Below, piece by piece: positions 54,768-62,780 of a stretch of 64,000 bases of DNA (position 1 is the first letter of the stretch; the number at the start of each line of letters is the position of its first letter). The DNA is from Clavibacter michiganensis (lineage in GTDB: Bacteria > Actinomycetota > Actinomycetes > Actinomycetales > Microbacteriaceae): contig NZ_CP080437.1 in the NCBI RefSeq assembly GCF_021216655.1, positions 124,001-188,000 of the forward strand, read 5' to 3'. The position numbers and the translations under genes were made by a program. The notes beneath the pieces were generated by a model that saw only the letters and a program-made list of their open reading frames with translations, had not been told where the DNA came from and ran no database searches.

Positions 54768-56060
54768 GTGTTCACTGCCCTCGCCAACACCCCACGCGAC
54801 TACGCCTGGGGTTCCCGCACCGCCATCGCCGAGCTGCTCGGCCGCGAGGCGTCCGGCGGCCCGGAGGCGGAGCTCTGGCTCGGGGCGCACGACGGCTCGC
54901 CCACCCGCGTGGTCGACCCGTCGACGGTCGGCGGCGCGCGGACGCTGTCCGAGTGGATCCACGCGGACCCCGCGACCACGCTCGGTCCGCTCGCCCAGGG
55001 CCTCCGCCCGGGCGACGGCCCCGGCCTCCCGTTCCTCCTCAAGGTGCTCGCGGCCGACGGCCCGCTCTCGCTGCAGGCGCACCCGGACCTCCACCGCGCG
55101 CGCCGCGGCTTCCGCGACGAGGAGGACCGCGGCATCCCGATCGACGCGCCGCACCGGAACTACAAGGACCCGCTGCACAAGCCCGAACTGATCTTCGCGC
55201 TCAGCGACGAGTTCCACGCGCTCTGCGGCTTCCGCCCGCTCGCCGAGGTGCGGGAGGCATTCACGCTGCTGCTCACGCTCGACGCGTCGGGGCCCGACTC
55301 CGACCCGGCCGTGATCCGCACGGTGCTGTCGCGCCTCACGGGCTCCGAGGCGGACGTGCTGCGCGACACGTTCGCCTTCCTCATGGGCGGCGGATCCGAG
55401 GTGCGCCGCCTCGTCGACCGCGTCACGCTGCTCGCGAGCCTCTCCTCCGACCGGCAGTGCCGCGAGTTCTCGACCGAGATGCGCACCGTGCGGGAGCTGG
55501 CCGCGGCCTACCCGGGAGACCCCGGCATCGTCACGTCGCTCCTCCTCAACCGCGTGACGCTCCGCCGCGGCGAGGCCCTCTACCTGCCCGCGGGCAACAT
55601 CCACGCGTACCTGCACGGCCTCGGGATCGAGCTCATGGCGGCGTCCGACAACGTCCTGCGCGGCGGCCTCACGCCGAAGCACGTGGACGTGCCCGAGCTC
55701 CTCGACGTGCTCGAGTTCCAGGCGCTGCCCGTGCCGTACCTCGAGCCCGAGCACGCGGCACCCGGCGTCGAGCTGTACCGGCCCGACGTGCCCGACTTCC
55801 TGCTGGCGCACGTCTCCCCGGCGACGCGCGACACGGTCGACGGCGACGCGGGCGCGAGCGTCGTCGACGTCGACGGGCCGGCCATCGTCCTCTGCACCGC
55901 GGGCGAGGTGACGCTCCGCGGCGAGGCCTCGACCGTCGTGATGCGCCGCGGCGACGCCGTCTTCGTCACGCCCGACGAGGGCAGGCTCGTCGTCACGGGG
56001 GAGGGCGAGGCGTTCCTCGCGACGACCCCGGCGCCCGCCTCCGCGGACGACGACGCGTGA
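54768..56060 (+). CDS. manA: Mannose-6-phosphate isomerase, class I
   Basis: A 430-residue zinc cupin enzyme that interconverts fructose-6-phosphate and mannose-6-phosphate. NTPRDYAWGSRTAIAELLG opens the protein; zinc ligands occur in LQAHPD and YKDPLHKPELIFAL, and LYLPAGNIHAYLHGLGIELM is the conserved later cupin segment. The GTG at 54768 has an AGGA site 7 bases away. With manB at 63 kb it feeds GDP-mannose synthesis; the GDP-mannose pyrophosphorylase is not in the window. galE follows after 34 bases with its own promoter. Confidence 0.95.
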   Translation: MFTALANTPRDYAWGSRTAIAELLGREASGGPEAELWLGAHDGSPTRVVDPSTVGGARTLSEWIHADPATTLGPLAQGLRPGDGPGLPFLLKVLAADGPLSLQAHPDLHRARRGFRDEEDRGIPIDAPHRNYKDPLHKPELIFALSDEFHALCGFRPLAEVREAFTLLLTLDASGPDSDPAVIRTVLSRLTGSEADVLRDTFAFLMGGGSEVRRLVDRVTLLASLSSDRQCREFSTEMRTVRELAAAYPGDPGIVTSLLLNRVTLRRGEALYLPAGNIHAYLHGLGIELMAASDNVLRGGLTPKHVDVPELLDVLEFQALPVPYLEPEHAAPGVELYRPDVPDFLLAHVSPATRDTVDGDAGASVVDVDGPAIVLCTAGEVTLRGEASTVVMRRGDAVFVTPDEGRLVVTGEGEAFLATTPAPASADDDA

Positions 56061-56082
56061 CCGAGGCCAGGAGCGCCGTCGA

Positions 56083-56088
56083 TAGGGT
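56083..56088 (+). promoter_or_regulatory. -10 element of galE, leaderless type
   Basis: TAGGGT, then 6 bases (tgccgc) before the ATG at 56095. Confidence 0.55.
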
Positions 56089-56094
56089 TGCCGC

Positions 56095-57063
56095 ATGACA
56101 TGGTTGGTCACCGGCGGCGCCGGCTACATCGGTTCGCACATCGTCTCCGCGTTCGCGCGGGCGGGCATCGACACGGTCGTCCTGGACGACCTCTCGAGCG
56201 GTCACGCGTCGTTCGTGCCCGACGGCGTGCCCTTCCACCGGGGGTCCGTGCTCGACCGCGAGCTGCTGGCCCGCGTCCTCGGATCCGGTGACATCGAGGG
56301 CGTCGTGCACGTGGCCGGCTACAAGTACGCGGGCGTCTCCGTCCAGCGCCCGCTGCACACGTACGAGCAGAACGTGACCGCGACGGCCGTCCTGCTCGAG
56401 GAGATGGAGCGCGCCGGCGTCGACAGCATCGTCTTCTCGTCGTCCGCGGCCGTGTACGGGACGCCCGACGTCGACCTGGTCGACGAGCGCACGCCCAAGG
56501 CCCCCGAGTCGCCGTACGGCGAGTCGAAGCTCATCGGCGAGTGGCTCCTGCGCGACCAGGGGATCGCGAAGGGCCTCCGGCACGCGTCGCTCCGCTACTT
56601 CAACGTCGTGGGATCCGGCGACGAGGGCTACTTCGACACCAGCCCGCACAACCTCTTCCCGCTCGTGTTCGACGCTCTGCTCGACGGCCGCACGCCGCGG
56701 ATCAACGGCGGTGACTACCCGACGCCGGACGGCACGTGCGTGCGCGACTACATCCACGTCGTCGACCTCGCTGCCTCCCACGTCGCGGCGGCCCGCCGCC
56801 TCGAGGCCGGCGAGCCGGTCGAGCCCGTGTACTGCCTCGGCAGCGGCGCGGGCGTGAGCGTCCGCGAGATCATGACTGCCATCGCGCGGGCCACGGGCAT
56901 CGACTTCGAGCCGGAGGTGCGCGACCGCCGCCCCGGCGACCCGGCGCGCATCGTGGCCTCGGGCGAGCTCGCCGCGCGCGACATCGACTGGTCCATGCGC
57001 CACTCCCTGGACGACATGGTCACGAGCGCCTGGGACGCCCGCCAGGCTGGCGCCACGGCCTAG
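56095..57063 (+). CDS. galE: UDP-glucose 4-epimerase
   Basis: A 322-residue extended SDR that makes UDP-galactose. WLVTGGAGYIGSHIVSAFAR (NAD site), VVLDDLSSGHASFVP, HVAGYKYAGVSVQRPLHTYE, SSSAAVYGTPD and YGESKLIGEWLL (catalytic Tyr, Lys). The galE-specific end VRDYIHVVDLA is present. UDP-galactose is the substrate of UDP-galactopyranose mutase at 44.7 kb, so it links to the galactofuranose pathway. Its ATG lies 6 bases from the -10 box. Confidence 0.95.
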   Translation: MTWLVTGGAGYIGSHIVSAFARAGIDTVVLDDLSSGHASFVPDGVPFHRGSVLDRELLARVLGSGDIEGVVHVAGYKYAGVSVQRPLHTYEQNVTATAVLLEEMERAGVDSIVFSSSAAVYGTPDVDLVDERTPKAPESPYGESKLIGEWLLRDQGIAKGLRHASLRYFNVVGSGDEGYFDTSPHNLFPLVFDALLDGRTPRINGGDYPTPDGTCVRDYIHVVDLAASHVAAARRLEAGEPVEPVYCLGSGAGVSVREIMTAIARATGIDFEPEVRDRRPGDPARIVASGELAARDIDWSMRHSLDDMVTSAWDARQAGATA

Positions 57064-57090
57064 CGCCGGCAGCGAGCCGCGGCGCGTCGC

Positions 57091-57122
57091 AACCCTCGAG
57101 GAGCGGCTGAGGGTTTACCCTC
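57091..57122 (+). terminator. Overlapping hairpins after galE
   Basis: GAGGGTT (57109-57115) can pair with AACCCTC (57091-57097), or its first six bases can pair with ACCCTC (57117-57122). The two folds exclude each other. It lies just upstream of the whiB2 promoter and probably ends galE transcription. Confidence 0.5.
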
Positions 57123-57128
57123 CGCAGC

Positions 57129-57157
57129 TTGACGCGAGCGAGTTACACCGGTGTAAT
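57129..57157 (+). promoter_or_regulatory. whiB2 promoter with perfect 14-bp palindrome
   Basis: TTGACG (57129-57134) and TGTAAT (57152-57157) are 17 bases apart, the best consensus promoter in the window. The perfect palindrome TTACACCGGTGTAA (57143-57156) covers the end of the spacer and the -10 box, so a bound dimer would block RNA polymerase. The AT-rich stretch TGTAATTAT is rare in this sequence. Confidence 0.7.
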
Positions 57158-57212
57158 TATGACGATGAGCTGGGGCCGGCCGGGCGCCCCGGCCGCGTGG
57201 GGAGATCGTGAC

Positions 57213-57530
57213 ATGGCACTACCTGAGCACCACGCCGGAGTCCCCGACGACTGGTTCGTCGACCCCGTCCGACTCGGGGTCCCCGGTGTCCGCGCCGTCG
57301 ATGACGGCAACCCGCTCGCATGGCAGGCCGACTCGCTCTGCGCGCAGACCGACCCCGAGGCGTTCTTCCCCGAGAAGGGCGGATCCACCCGCGACGCCAA
57401 GAAGATCTGCGGATCGTGCGAGGTGCGCAGCGAGTGCCTCGAGTACGCGCTCGAGAACGACGAGCGCTTCGGCATCTGGGGCGGCCTCTCGGAGCGCGAG
57501 CGCCGCAAGCTCCGCAAGCGCGCGGTCTGA
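57213..57530 (+). CDS. whiB2: WhiB-family iron-sulfur regulator (WhiB2/WhmD type)
   Basis: A 105-residue Wbl protein. The four cluster cysteines are Cys43 (SLCAQTDPEAFFPEKGGST), Cys66, Cys69 (KKICGSCEV) and Cys75 (SECLEYAL), and the turn GIWGG at 87-91 is followed by a basic helix ERERRKLRKR. WhiB2-class proteins control cell division and septation in actinobacteria. ATG 57213 has a ggggag site; longer in-frame ATGs at 57159 and 57165 overlap or crowd the promoter. Its position beside manA, galE, Rv3259-like and manB matches the mycobacterial whiB2 region. Confidence 0.94.
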   Translation: MALPEHHAGVPDDWFVDPVRLGVPGVRAVDDGNPLAWQADSLCAQTDPEAFFPEKGGSTRDAKKICGSCEVRSECLEYALENDERFGIWGGLSERERRKLRKRAV

Positions 57531-57607
57531 CCCGGCCGTCCGCGCCATCGCGGCCCCCGGCTTCCGGCGCGCCGTCCCGCTGCGGCGGATCCCCACCACG
57601 CACCACG

Positions 57608-57613
57608 TAGGGT
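57608..57613 (+). promoter_or_regulatory. -10 element of the large glycosyltransferase gene
   Basis: TAGGGT, then 10 bases (ctcccctgtc) before the ATG at 57624; leader of at most 3-4 bases. Confidence 0.5.
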
Positions 57614-57623
57614 CTCCCCTGTC

Positions 57624-60600
57624 ATGCAGCCACGAGTAACCGCGATCCTCGTCGCCCACGAGGGCGCGCAGTTCCTCGACCGGACCCTCCAGGCCCTCGC
57701 GGCGCAGACGCGCCGCCCCGACCAGGTGGTCGCGGTCGACCTCGGGTCCCGCGACGGATCCGCCGCCCTGCTCGCGGCGGCCGACCCCACGCGCATGGTG
57801 CAGGCCCCGGCGCGGATGACCTTCGGGCAGGCCGTAGACCAGGCCGTCCGGGTGATCCCCGCACCCGAGGGCGACCACGAGCTGCTCTGGCTGCTCTCGG
57901 CCGACAACGCGCCAGCGCCCGATGCGCTCGAGCGCCTGCTCGCCGCCATCGAGGCGTCGCCGAGCGTCGCGGTCGCTGGCCCGAAGCTCATGGAGTGGGA
58001 CCACCCCGGCTACATCCACGAGCTCGGGACGACGCTCACGACGCTCGGCGCGGCCGTGCCCGTCGTCGACGTCGAGCTCGACCAGGCGCAGTACGACGAC
58101 ATGAGCGACGTCCTCGGCGTCGCCGCGGGCGGCATGCTCGTGCGGCACCGCCTCTGGGACGAGCTCGGCGGGTTCGACGAGGCGCTGCCCGTCATCGACG
58201 ACGCGCTCGACCTCTGCGTCCGCGCGCGACTCGCCGGCCACCGCGTCGTGGTCGTCCCGGCCGCGCGCGTCGCCTCCGCGGGCGACGCCGCCCCCGGCAC
58301 CGCCTTCCTGGGCAAGCGCACGCCGCGTCGTCGGCGCCGTCGCCTGCGCAGGCAGGCGCAGCTGCACCGTCGCCTCGTCTACGCGCCGCCGGCCGCCGTC
58401 CCGTTCCACTGGCTCTCGCTGGTTCCGCTCGCCATCCTGCGCGCGCTGCTCCAGATGCTCCGCAAGCGGCCCACCGCGGCGCCCGGCGAGATCGGCGCGG
58501 CCGTGCGGGTCGCCGTCGCGCCCGGACGGATCCGTGCCAGCCGCCGCCGGCTCGCATCCCGCCGGACGGCGCCGTGGTCGAGCATCGCATCCCTGCGCCA
58601 GCCGCTCGCGGTCGGCCGTCGCCGCCGGTCGCTGGCCCGGGAGCAGTACCGCGTCGAGCACATGGGCGTCTCCGACGGCGTCGAGTTCCTCGCCACCGGC
58701 GGCGGCTGGACCGTGCTCGCCGCGCTCCTCCTCTCCGCCGTCATGTGGCTGCCGCGGCTCACCGGCACCGCCCTCGTCGGCGGCCAGCTCCTGCCGCTCG
58801 GCCCGAGCGCCGGCGCGCTGTGGGCGCAGGTCGGCATCGGGGTCCGCGGATCCGGCGCGGGCCCCGTCGCCCCCTCCGATCCCTTCGCCTACGTGCTCGC
58901 CGTGCTCGGCAGCGTCACCGCGTGGGAGCCGTCGCTCGCCGTCCTCGGCCTGTTCGTGGCCGCCCTGCCGCTCGCCGCGCTCGCCGCCTGGCTGTGCGCC
59001 GCGCAGCTGACGCGCAACGCCTGGCTGCGCGCGCTCGCCGCCCTCGTCTGGACCCTCGCGCCCACCCTTCTCATCGCGCTGGGCGAGGGCCGCCTGCCGG
59101 CCGTGCTCGCGCACCTGCTCCTCCCGTGGCTCGCGCTCGCGGTGCTGCGGGCGCCGCGCTCGTGGTCCGCGTCCGCCGTGGCGGGGATCCTGATGGCCGC
59201 CGTCGGCGCATCCGCCCCGTCGCTCGTGCCCGCCGTGCTCGTGCTCTGGCTCGTCGCAACGGTGAGGGCCGGACGCCGCGCCGGGCGGCTCGTCACGATC
59301 CCGGTGCCGCTGCTCGCCCTCGTCGCGCCCCTCGTCGTCCACCGCGTGATGCAGGGGCAGCCGCTCGCCCTCGCCGCCGACCCCGCCGTGCCCGCCGGCT
59401 TCACGCCCGCAGACGTCCCCGGCCTCGCGCTGGGCTTCCCGACCGCCGGCCTCGGCGGCTGGTCCGCGTTCGTCGACGGTCTGGGCGCCGGACTCCCCGC
59501 CGCCGTCCCGCTCCTCGTGGTCGCGGTGCTGGTCGCGCCGCTCGTGCTGGGCGCCATCGCCGCGCTCTTCCTCCGCGGATCGCACCGCGCGGCCCTCGCG
59601 CTCGGCGTGACGGTGCTCGGCTTCGCGACCGCGGTGCTCGCCGCGCGGACGGTGGTGCAGTCGACCGGATCCGACGTCGTCGCGGTCTGGCCCGGATCCG
59701 GCCTCAGCCTCCTGTGGCTCGGCCTCACCGGAGCCCTCGTGCTGGGCTTCGCGACGCTCGGCCGCCGGTCGCTCGCGCCGGGGCTCGTGGCCGCCGTGAC
59801 CCTCGTCGTGCTCGCCCTGCCGCTCGTCTCGGCCGCGGTCGCCGGATCCACCGCCGTGCGCGCCACCACCGACACCTCGCTCCCCGGCCTCGTGGTCGCG
59901 GAGGCCGCCACGGATCCCGCCGTCGGCACGCTCGTGCTCCGCGCCGCGGACGACGGCTCGCTCTCCGCCGACGTCGAACGCGGCGCCGGCCGGACGCTCG
60001 AGCAGGTCTCCACGGTCGACTCGACCATCGGCCCGCTGACCGACACGCAGACGCGCGTCGCCGAGCTGGCGGGCAACGTGTCCTCCCGCTCCGGCCTCGA
60101 CGCCACCGACGAGCTCCGCGCGCTCGGGGTCAGCTACGTGCTCCTCGAGGCGCCAGCGGGCGACGCGGAGGCCGCCGTGCACGACCGCGCGCGCTCCGCC
60201 CTCGACGACGACCCGGTCTTCACGGCCGTCGGGCAGACCGAGGCGGGGCTCCTCTGGCGCTTCGTGGGCAGCGACGACCTCGTGGCCCAGGTCGCGGGGC
60301 CCGGCAACCTCGACGACCCGGGGCGCGCGGGCGTGCTCGCGGCGCAGGCGCTCGTGTTCGCGCTCACCCTGCTCCTGGCGATCCCCACGGGCGGCCTCGC
60401 GGCGCGCAGTCGTCCGCTGCCGGCCTACCGCGAGCCCGTCGCCGCCTCCGACGCGCGCCCGGCCGACGCCGAGGAGCCGCGGCCCGCGCACGACGACCGC
60501 GGCACCCCCGCGTACATCGACGAGCCGACCGGCGAGGCCGTGGAGACCGCGTCCTTCGGCGACATCCGCCAGGCGGGGGAGCGTCGCGCCGGCGACGACG

Positions 60601-60701
60601 GGGAGCGCGACGACGTCGTGCCCGCGCCGGACGCCGACCGGGACGACGACCGCCCCCGCGGCACCGACGACGACCGCAGGAGGACAGATGGCCAGGCGTG
60701 A
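57624..60701 (+). CDS. Glycosyltransferase family 2 fused to a large polytopic membrane region
   Basis: A 1025-residue protein. Residues 1-235 are a GT-A domain (VTAILVAHEGAQFLDRTLQA, VVAVDLGSRDGSAALL, WLLSADNAPAPDALE, FDEALPVIDDALDLCVRARL). A basic hinge (KRTPRRRRRRLRRQ) leads to about 12-14 membrane helices up to residue 720, an extracytoplasmic domain (about 725-890), one more helix and an acidic tail rich in D, E and R. Related proteins sit next to whiB2 and DUF5719 genes in other actinobacteria (from memory). Probably adds a sugar to a wall glycan or lipid; substrate unknown. Its end overlaps the next gene by 14 bases. Confidence 0.85.
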   Translation: MQPRVTAILVAHEGAQFLDRTLQALAAQTRRPDQVVAVDLGSRDGSAALLAAADPTRMVQAPARMTFGQAVDQAVRVIPAPEGDHELLWLLSADNAPAPDALERLLAAIEASPSVAVAGPKLMEWDHPGYIHELGTTLTTLGAAVPVVDVELDQAQYDDMSDVLGVAAGGMLVRHRLWDELGGFDEALPVIDDALDLCVRARLAGHRVVVVPAARVASAGDAAPGTAFLGKRTPRRRRRRLRRQAQLHRRLVYAPPAAVPFHWLSLVPLAILRALLQMLRKRPTAAPGEIGAAVRVAVAPGRIRASRRRLASRRTAPWSSIASLRQPLAVGRRRRSLAREQYRVEHMGVSDGVEFLATGGGWTVLAALLLSAVMWLPRLTGTALVGGQLLPLGPSAGALWAQVGIGVRGSGAGPVAPSDPFAYVLAVLGSVTAWEPSLAVLGLFVAALPLAALAAWLCAAQLTRNAWLRALAALVWTLAPTLLIALGEGRLPAVLAHLLLPWLALAVLRAPRSWSASAVAGILMAAVGASAPSLVPAVLVLWLVATVRAGRRAGRLVTIPVPLLALVAPLVVHRVMQGQPLALAADPAVPAGFTPADVPGLALGFPTAGLGGWSAFVDGLGAGLPAAVPLLVVAVLVAPLVLGAIAALFLRGSHRAALALGVTVLGFATAVLAARTVVQSTGSDVVAVWPGSGLSLLWLGLTGALVLGFATLGRRSLAPGLVAAVTLVVLALPLVSAAVAGSTAVRATTDTSLPGLVVAEAATDPAVGTLVLRAADDGSLSADVERGAGRTLEQVSTVDSTIGPLTDTQTRVAELAGNVSSRSGLDATDELRALGVSYVLLEAPAGDAEAAVHDRARSALDDDPVFTAVGQTEAGLLWRFVGSDDLVAQVAGPGNLDDPGRAGVLAAQALVFALTLLLAIPTGGLAARSRPLPAYREPVAASDARPADAEEPRPAHDDRGTPAYIDEPTGEAVETASFGDIRQAGERRAGDDGERDDVVPAPDADRDDDRPRGTDDDRRRTDGQA

Positions 60702-62205
60702 CGCCGTGCGCATCGCGACGCGCGTGACCACCGGGATCGTCGGCGTCGCCGTGCTCGGTGTCGTGGTGACCGGCGCGCTGCTGCTCCCGCCCGCCGCGGG
60801 TGACGCGAGCGCCCCCTCGGTGCTCGTGACCCCCGTCGTGACCGACCAGCAGCGCGTCTGCCCCGGCTCGCTCCTCCGTCCCCCCGCAGCGGATGCGACG
60901 TCCTCGACCACCGCGGTCGCCGTGGGGACCGCCGCCGTGACGAGCGGATCCGCCGCGACCGGGGCGACGGACGCCGCGCCGGCCGTCCGCACCTCGCGCA
61001 TCCAGGCCCCCGAGGTGCAGGGCGGGGCGTCGAGCGCGCCGTCCGTGCTCGCCGTGGCGGGCGCCGTAGACGACGCCCCGACCGACCTCGCGGGCGCGGC
61101 GTCCGAGATCGCGACGGCGTCCGACCTCGCGGGGCTCGCCGCCACGTCGTGCTCCGAGGCCACCGCAGACGCGTGGCTCGTGGGCGGCGCGACGACCACC
61201 GGCCGCACCACATTCGTCGTGCTGGACAACCCGTCCGGCGTCTCCTCCACCGTCGACCTCGCCATCACGGGCGAGGAGGGCGCCGTCAGCGCACCCGGGG
61301 CCAGCGGCATCTCCGTGCCGGCAGGAGGCCGCCGCGTGCTCAGCCTCGCCGGCCTCGCCCCCGACCTCTCCTCCCCGGCCGTGCACGTCCAGAGCCGCGG
61401 TGGCCAGGTCGTCGCCCGGCTCGAGCAGAGCACGGTCCGCGGGCTCCTCGCGGGCGGCGTCGACTGGATCGGCCCGGCCGCCGCCCCGTCCACCGCGCTC
61501 ACCATGACCGGCCTCCGCATCGACTCGCAGGCGGCGCCCGTCGCGCCCGTCGAGGGCGAGGAGGCGCCTCCCGCCGACGAGGGAGGGGCCGCCGCCGGGG
61601 CCGGCTCGGACGGCGGCGCCGACCCCGACCTCGTGACGGCCGTGCGCATCGTGGTCCCCGGATCCCAGGACGCCGACGTCAGCGTCAGCGTCGCCCCCGA
61701 GGAGGGCACGGACGGCACGGGGACCACGTTCACCCTGCAGGCCGACGCGGGCCGCACGATCGACGTGCCCGTCTCCGCCCTCCCCGACGGCCGCTACTCG
61801 GTCACCGTGCAGAGCTCCGCGCCGGTCACGGCGGCCGTGCGCAGCGTGTCCGGCGCGGCGGAGAGCGGCGCGACCGACTTCGCCTGGCTCCCGTCCGCGG
61901 GGGCGCTCTCGCGCGACGCGCTCGTGTCGGTTCCCGCGGGCCCGGCGCCGCTCCTCCACCTGCGGAACGCCGGCGACCAGGCGGCGTCCGTCACGGCGCG
62001 CCCGACCGACGGCTCGGCGGCCGTCTCGCTCGACGTCCCGGCCGGATCCGAGGTGTCGGCCGCCGTGGAGGCCGGGCGCACCTACCTGCTCGAGGGCTCC
62101 GCCGGCCTCACCGCGACGGTGACCCTCGCCGAGCCCGGGCGATCCGCGGCGCTGCCCGTCGTGCCGGTGCTCCCGGCCGCGGACCCGCTGCGCGTCCACC
62201 CCTGA
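60688..62205 (+). CDS. DUF5719 family membrane-anchored extracytoplasmic protein
   Basis: A 505-residue protein with one N-terminal membrane anchor (about 12-37) and the rest outside, made of Ala/Ser/Thr/Gly-rich beta segments. DNPSGVSSTVDLAITGEEGA and SISVPAGGRRVLSLAGLAP-like strands recur, and an acidic linker (VEGEEAPPADEGGAAAGAG) sits mid-protein. It fits the DUF5719 pattern of proteins encoded beside a large GT2. The 14-base overlap with that gene suggests a stoichiometric partner. No enzymatic motif. Its stop starts a 16-bp tandem repeat. Confidence 0.82.
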   Translation: MARRDAVRIATRVTTGIVGVAVLGVVVTGALLLPPAAGDASAPSVLVTPVVTDQQRVCPGSLLRPPAADATSSTTAVAVGTAAVTSGSAATGATDAAPAVRTSRIQAPEVQGGASSAPSVLAVAGAVDDAPTDLAGAASEIATASDLAGLAATSCSEATADAWLVGGATTTGRTTFVVLDNPSGVSSTVDLAITGEEGAVSAPGASGISVPAGGRRVLSLAGLAPDLSSPAVHVQSRGGQVVARLEQSTVRGLLAGGVDWIGPAAAPSTALTMTGLRIDSQAAPVAPVEGEEAPPADEGGAAAGAGSDGGADPDLVTAVRIVVPGSQDADVSVSVAPEEGTDGTGTTFTLQADAGRTIDVPVSALPDGRYSVTVQSSAPVTAAVRSVSGAAESGATDFAWLPSAGALSRDALVSVPAGPAPLLHLRNAGDQAASVTARPTDGSAAVSLDVPAGSEVSAAVEAGRTYLLEGSAGLTATVTLAEPGRSAALPVVPVLPAADPLRVHP

Positions 62206-62277
62206 CGCCGGGAGGCCCTGACACCGGGAGGCGCTGACACCGGGAGGCGCTGACACCGGGCGGACGCCTGACGCCCG
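62202..62277. repeat. 16-bp tandem repeat and terminator-like hairpin
   Basis: Four units of ctgacaccgggaggcg type begin at 62202, 62218, 62234 and 62250, the first one overlapping the stop codon of the DUF5719 gene. The last unit runs into CGGGCG (62257-62262) pairing with CGCCCG (62272-62277), followed by ttc, a likely terminator. The unit contains CTGACAC, the complement of GTGTCAG found in every unit of the 51-bp array at 18.2 kb. Confidence 0.8.
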
Positions 62278-62291
62278 TTCGGGATCCGCGG

Positions 62292-62735
62292 TCAGTGCGG
62301 GTCGTACCTGTCGGGGGCGAGGTCCCACGGGTCCTTGCCGAGCAGCTCGGCGACCGCGCGGTAGACGCAGCCCTCGACGAGCGCCCGCTGGTGGTACTCG
62401 TCCTCCTCGTGCAGGTGCGCCAGGCGCTCGATGGGGAGCCGGTAGAAGATGACGCGGCGCTCGTCGGGGAGCACGCTCCAGCGGTCGATGCCGTCCCGCT
62501 CGCTGTTGCGGGCGGGCAGCGCGGCGACCTCGAACGAGACGCGGTCGAGCTCGTCGGGCCAGAGGCCGCGGAGGTACTCGGCGGCGGACGCGATGGTCTG
62601 GTCGAAGAGGTCGGCGCGCGTGCGCAGCACGGGCAGCTCCGGGCCGGTGACGGGGGAGCGGAGGCCGCGGCCGTGCCGATCCCGCCAGGAGCCCCGGATG
62701 GAGACGTGGCCTCCCCGGCGGCGCGATCGTGGCAT
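62292..62735 (-). CDS. Rv3259-like 'metallopeptidase family' protein without zinc motif
   Basis: A 147-residue protein of the small actinobacterial family often annotated as metallopeptidase (DUF1025-like). N-terminal RSRRRGGHVSIRGSWRDRHG, then LPVLRTRADLFDQTI and a core FEVAALPARN, VIFYRLPIERLA, YRAVAELLGKDPWDLAPD. The HExxH zinc motif of true members is absent; that region reads HEEDEYHQRALVEG. Peptidase activity is therefore doubtful. ATG 62735 follows a -10 box by 7 bases. It diverges from the DUF3499 gene by 45 bases, as in mycobacteria. Confidence 0.83.
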   Translation of the reverse strand: MPRSRRRGGHVSIRGSWRDRHGRGLRSPVTGPELPVLRTRADLFDQTIASAAEYLRGLWPDELDRVSFEVAALPARNSERDGIDRWSVLPDERRVIFYRLPIERLAHLHEEDEYHQRALVEGCVYRAVAELLGKDPWDLAPDRYDPH

Positions 62736-62742
62736 GGCCCCC

Positions 62743-62771
62743 ATCGTACCGCCCGGGGTCGGCGGTAGTGT
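62743..62771. promoter_or_regulatory. Back-to-back leaderless promoters for the Rv3259-like and DUF3499 genes
   Basis: Minus-strand TACGAT (62748-62743) ends 7 bases before the ATG at 62735; plus-strand TAGTGT (62766-62771) ends 9 bases before the ATG at 62781. The two -10 boxes are 17 bases apart in a 45-base gap, so the promoters overlap and cannot both be bound fully at once. Confidence 0.6.
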
Positions 62772-62780
62772 GGGCCCGAC

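Noticed and set aside
57159..57212. N-terminally longer WhiB starting at 57159
   Set aside because: The ATG overlaps the end of the promoter -10 region and lacks a ribosome site; 57213 has one and gives the usual length.
57219..61757. Antisense open frame of 1512 codons
   Set aside because: It is a mirror of the GT2 fusion and DUF5719 genes. High GC removes stops on the opposite strand; the translation is R/G/H/D-rich with no family features.
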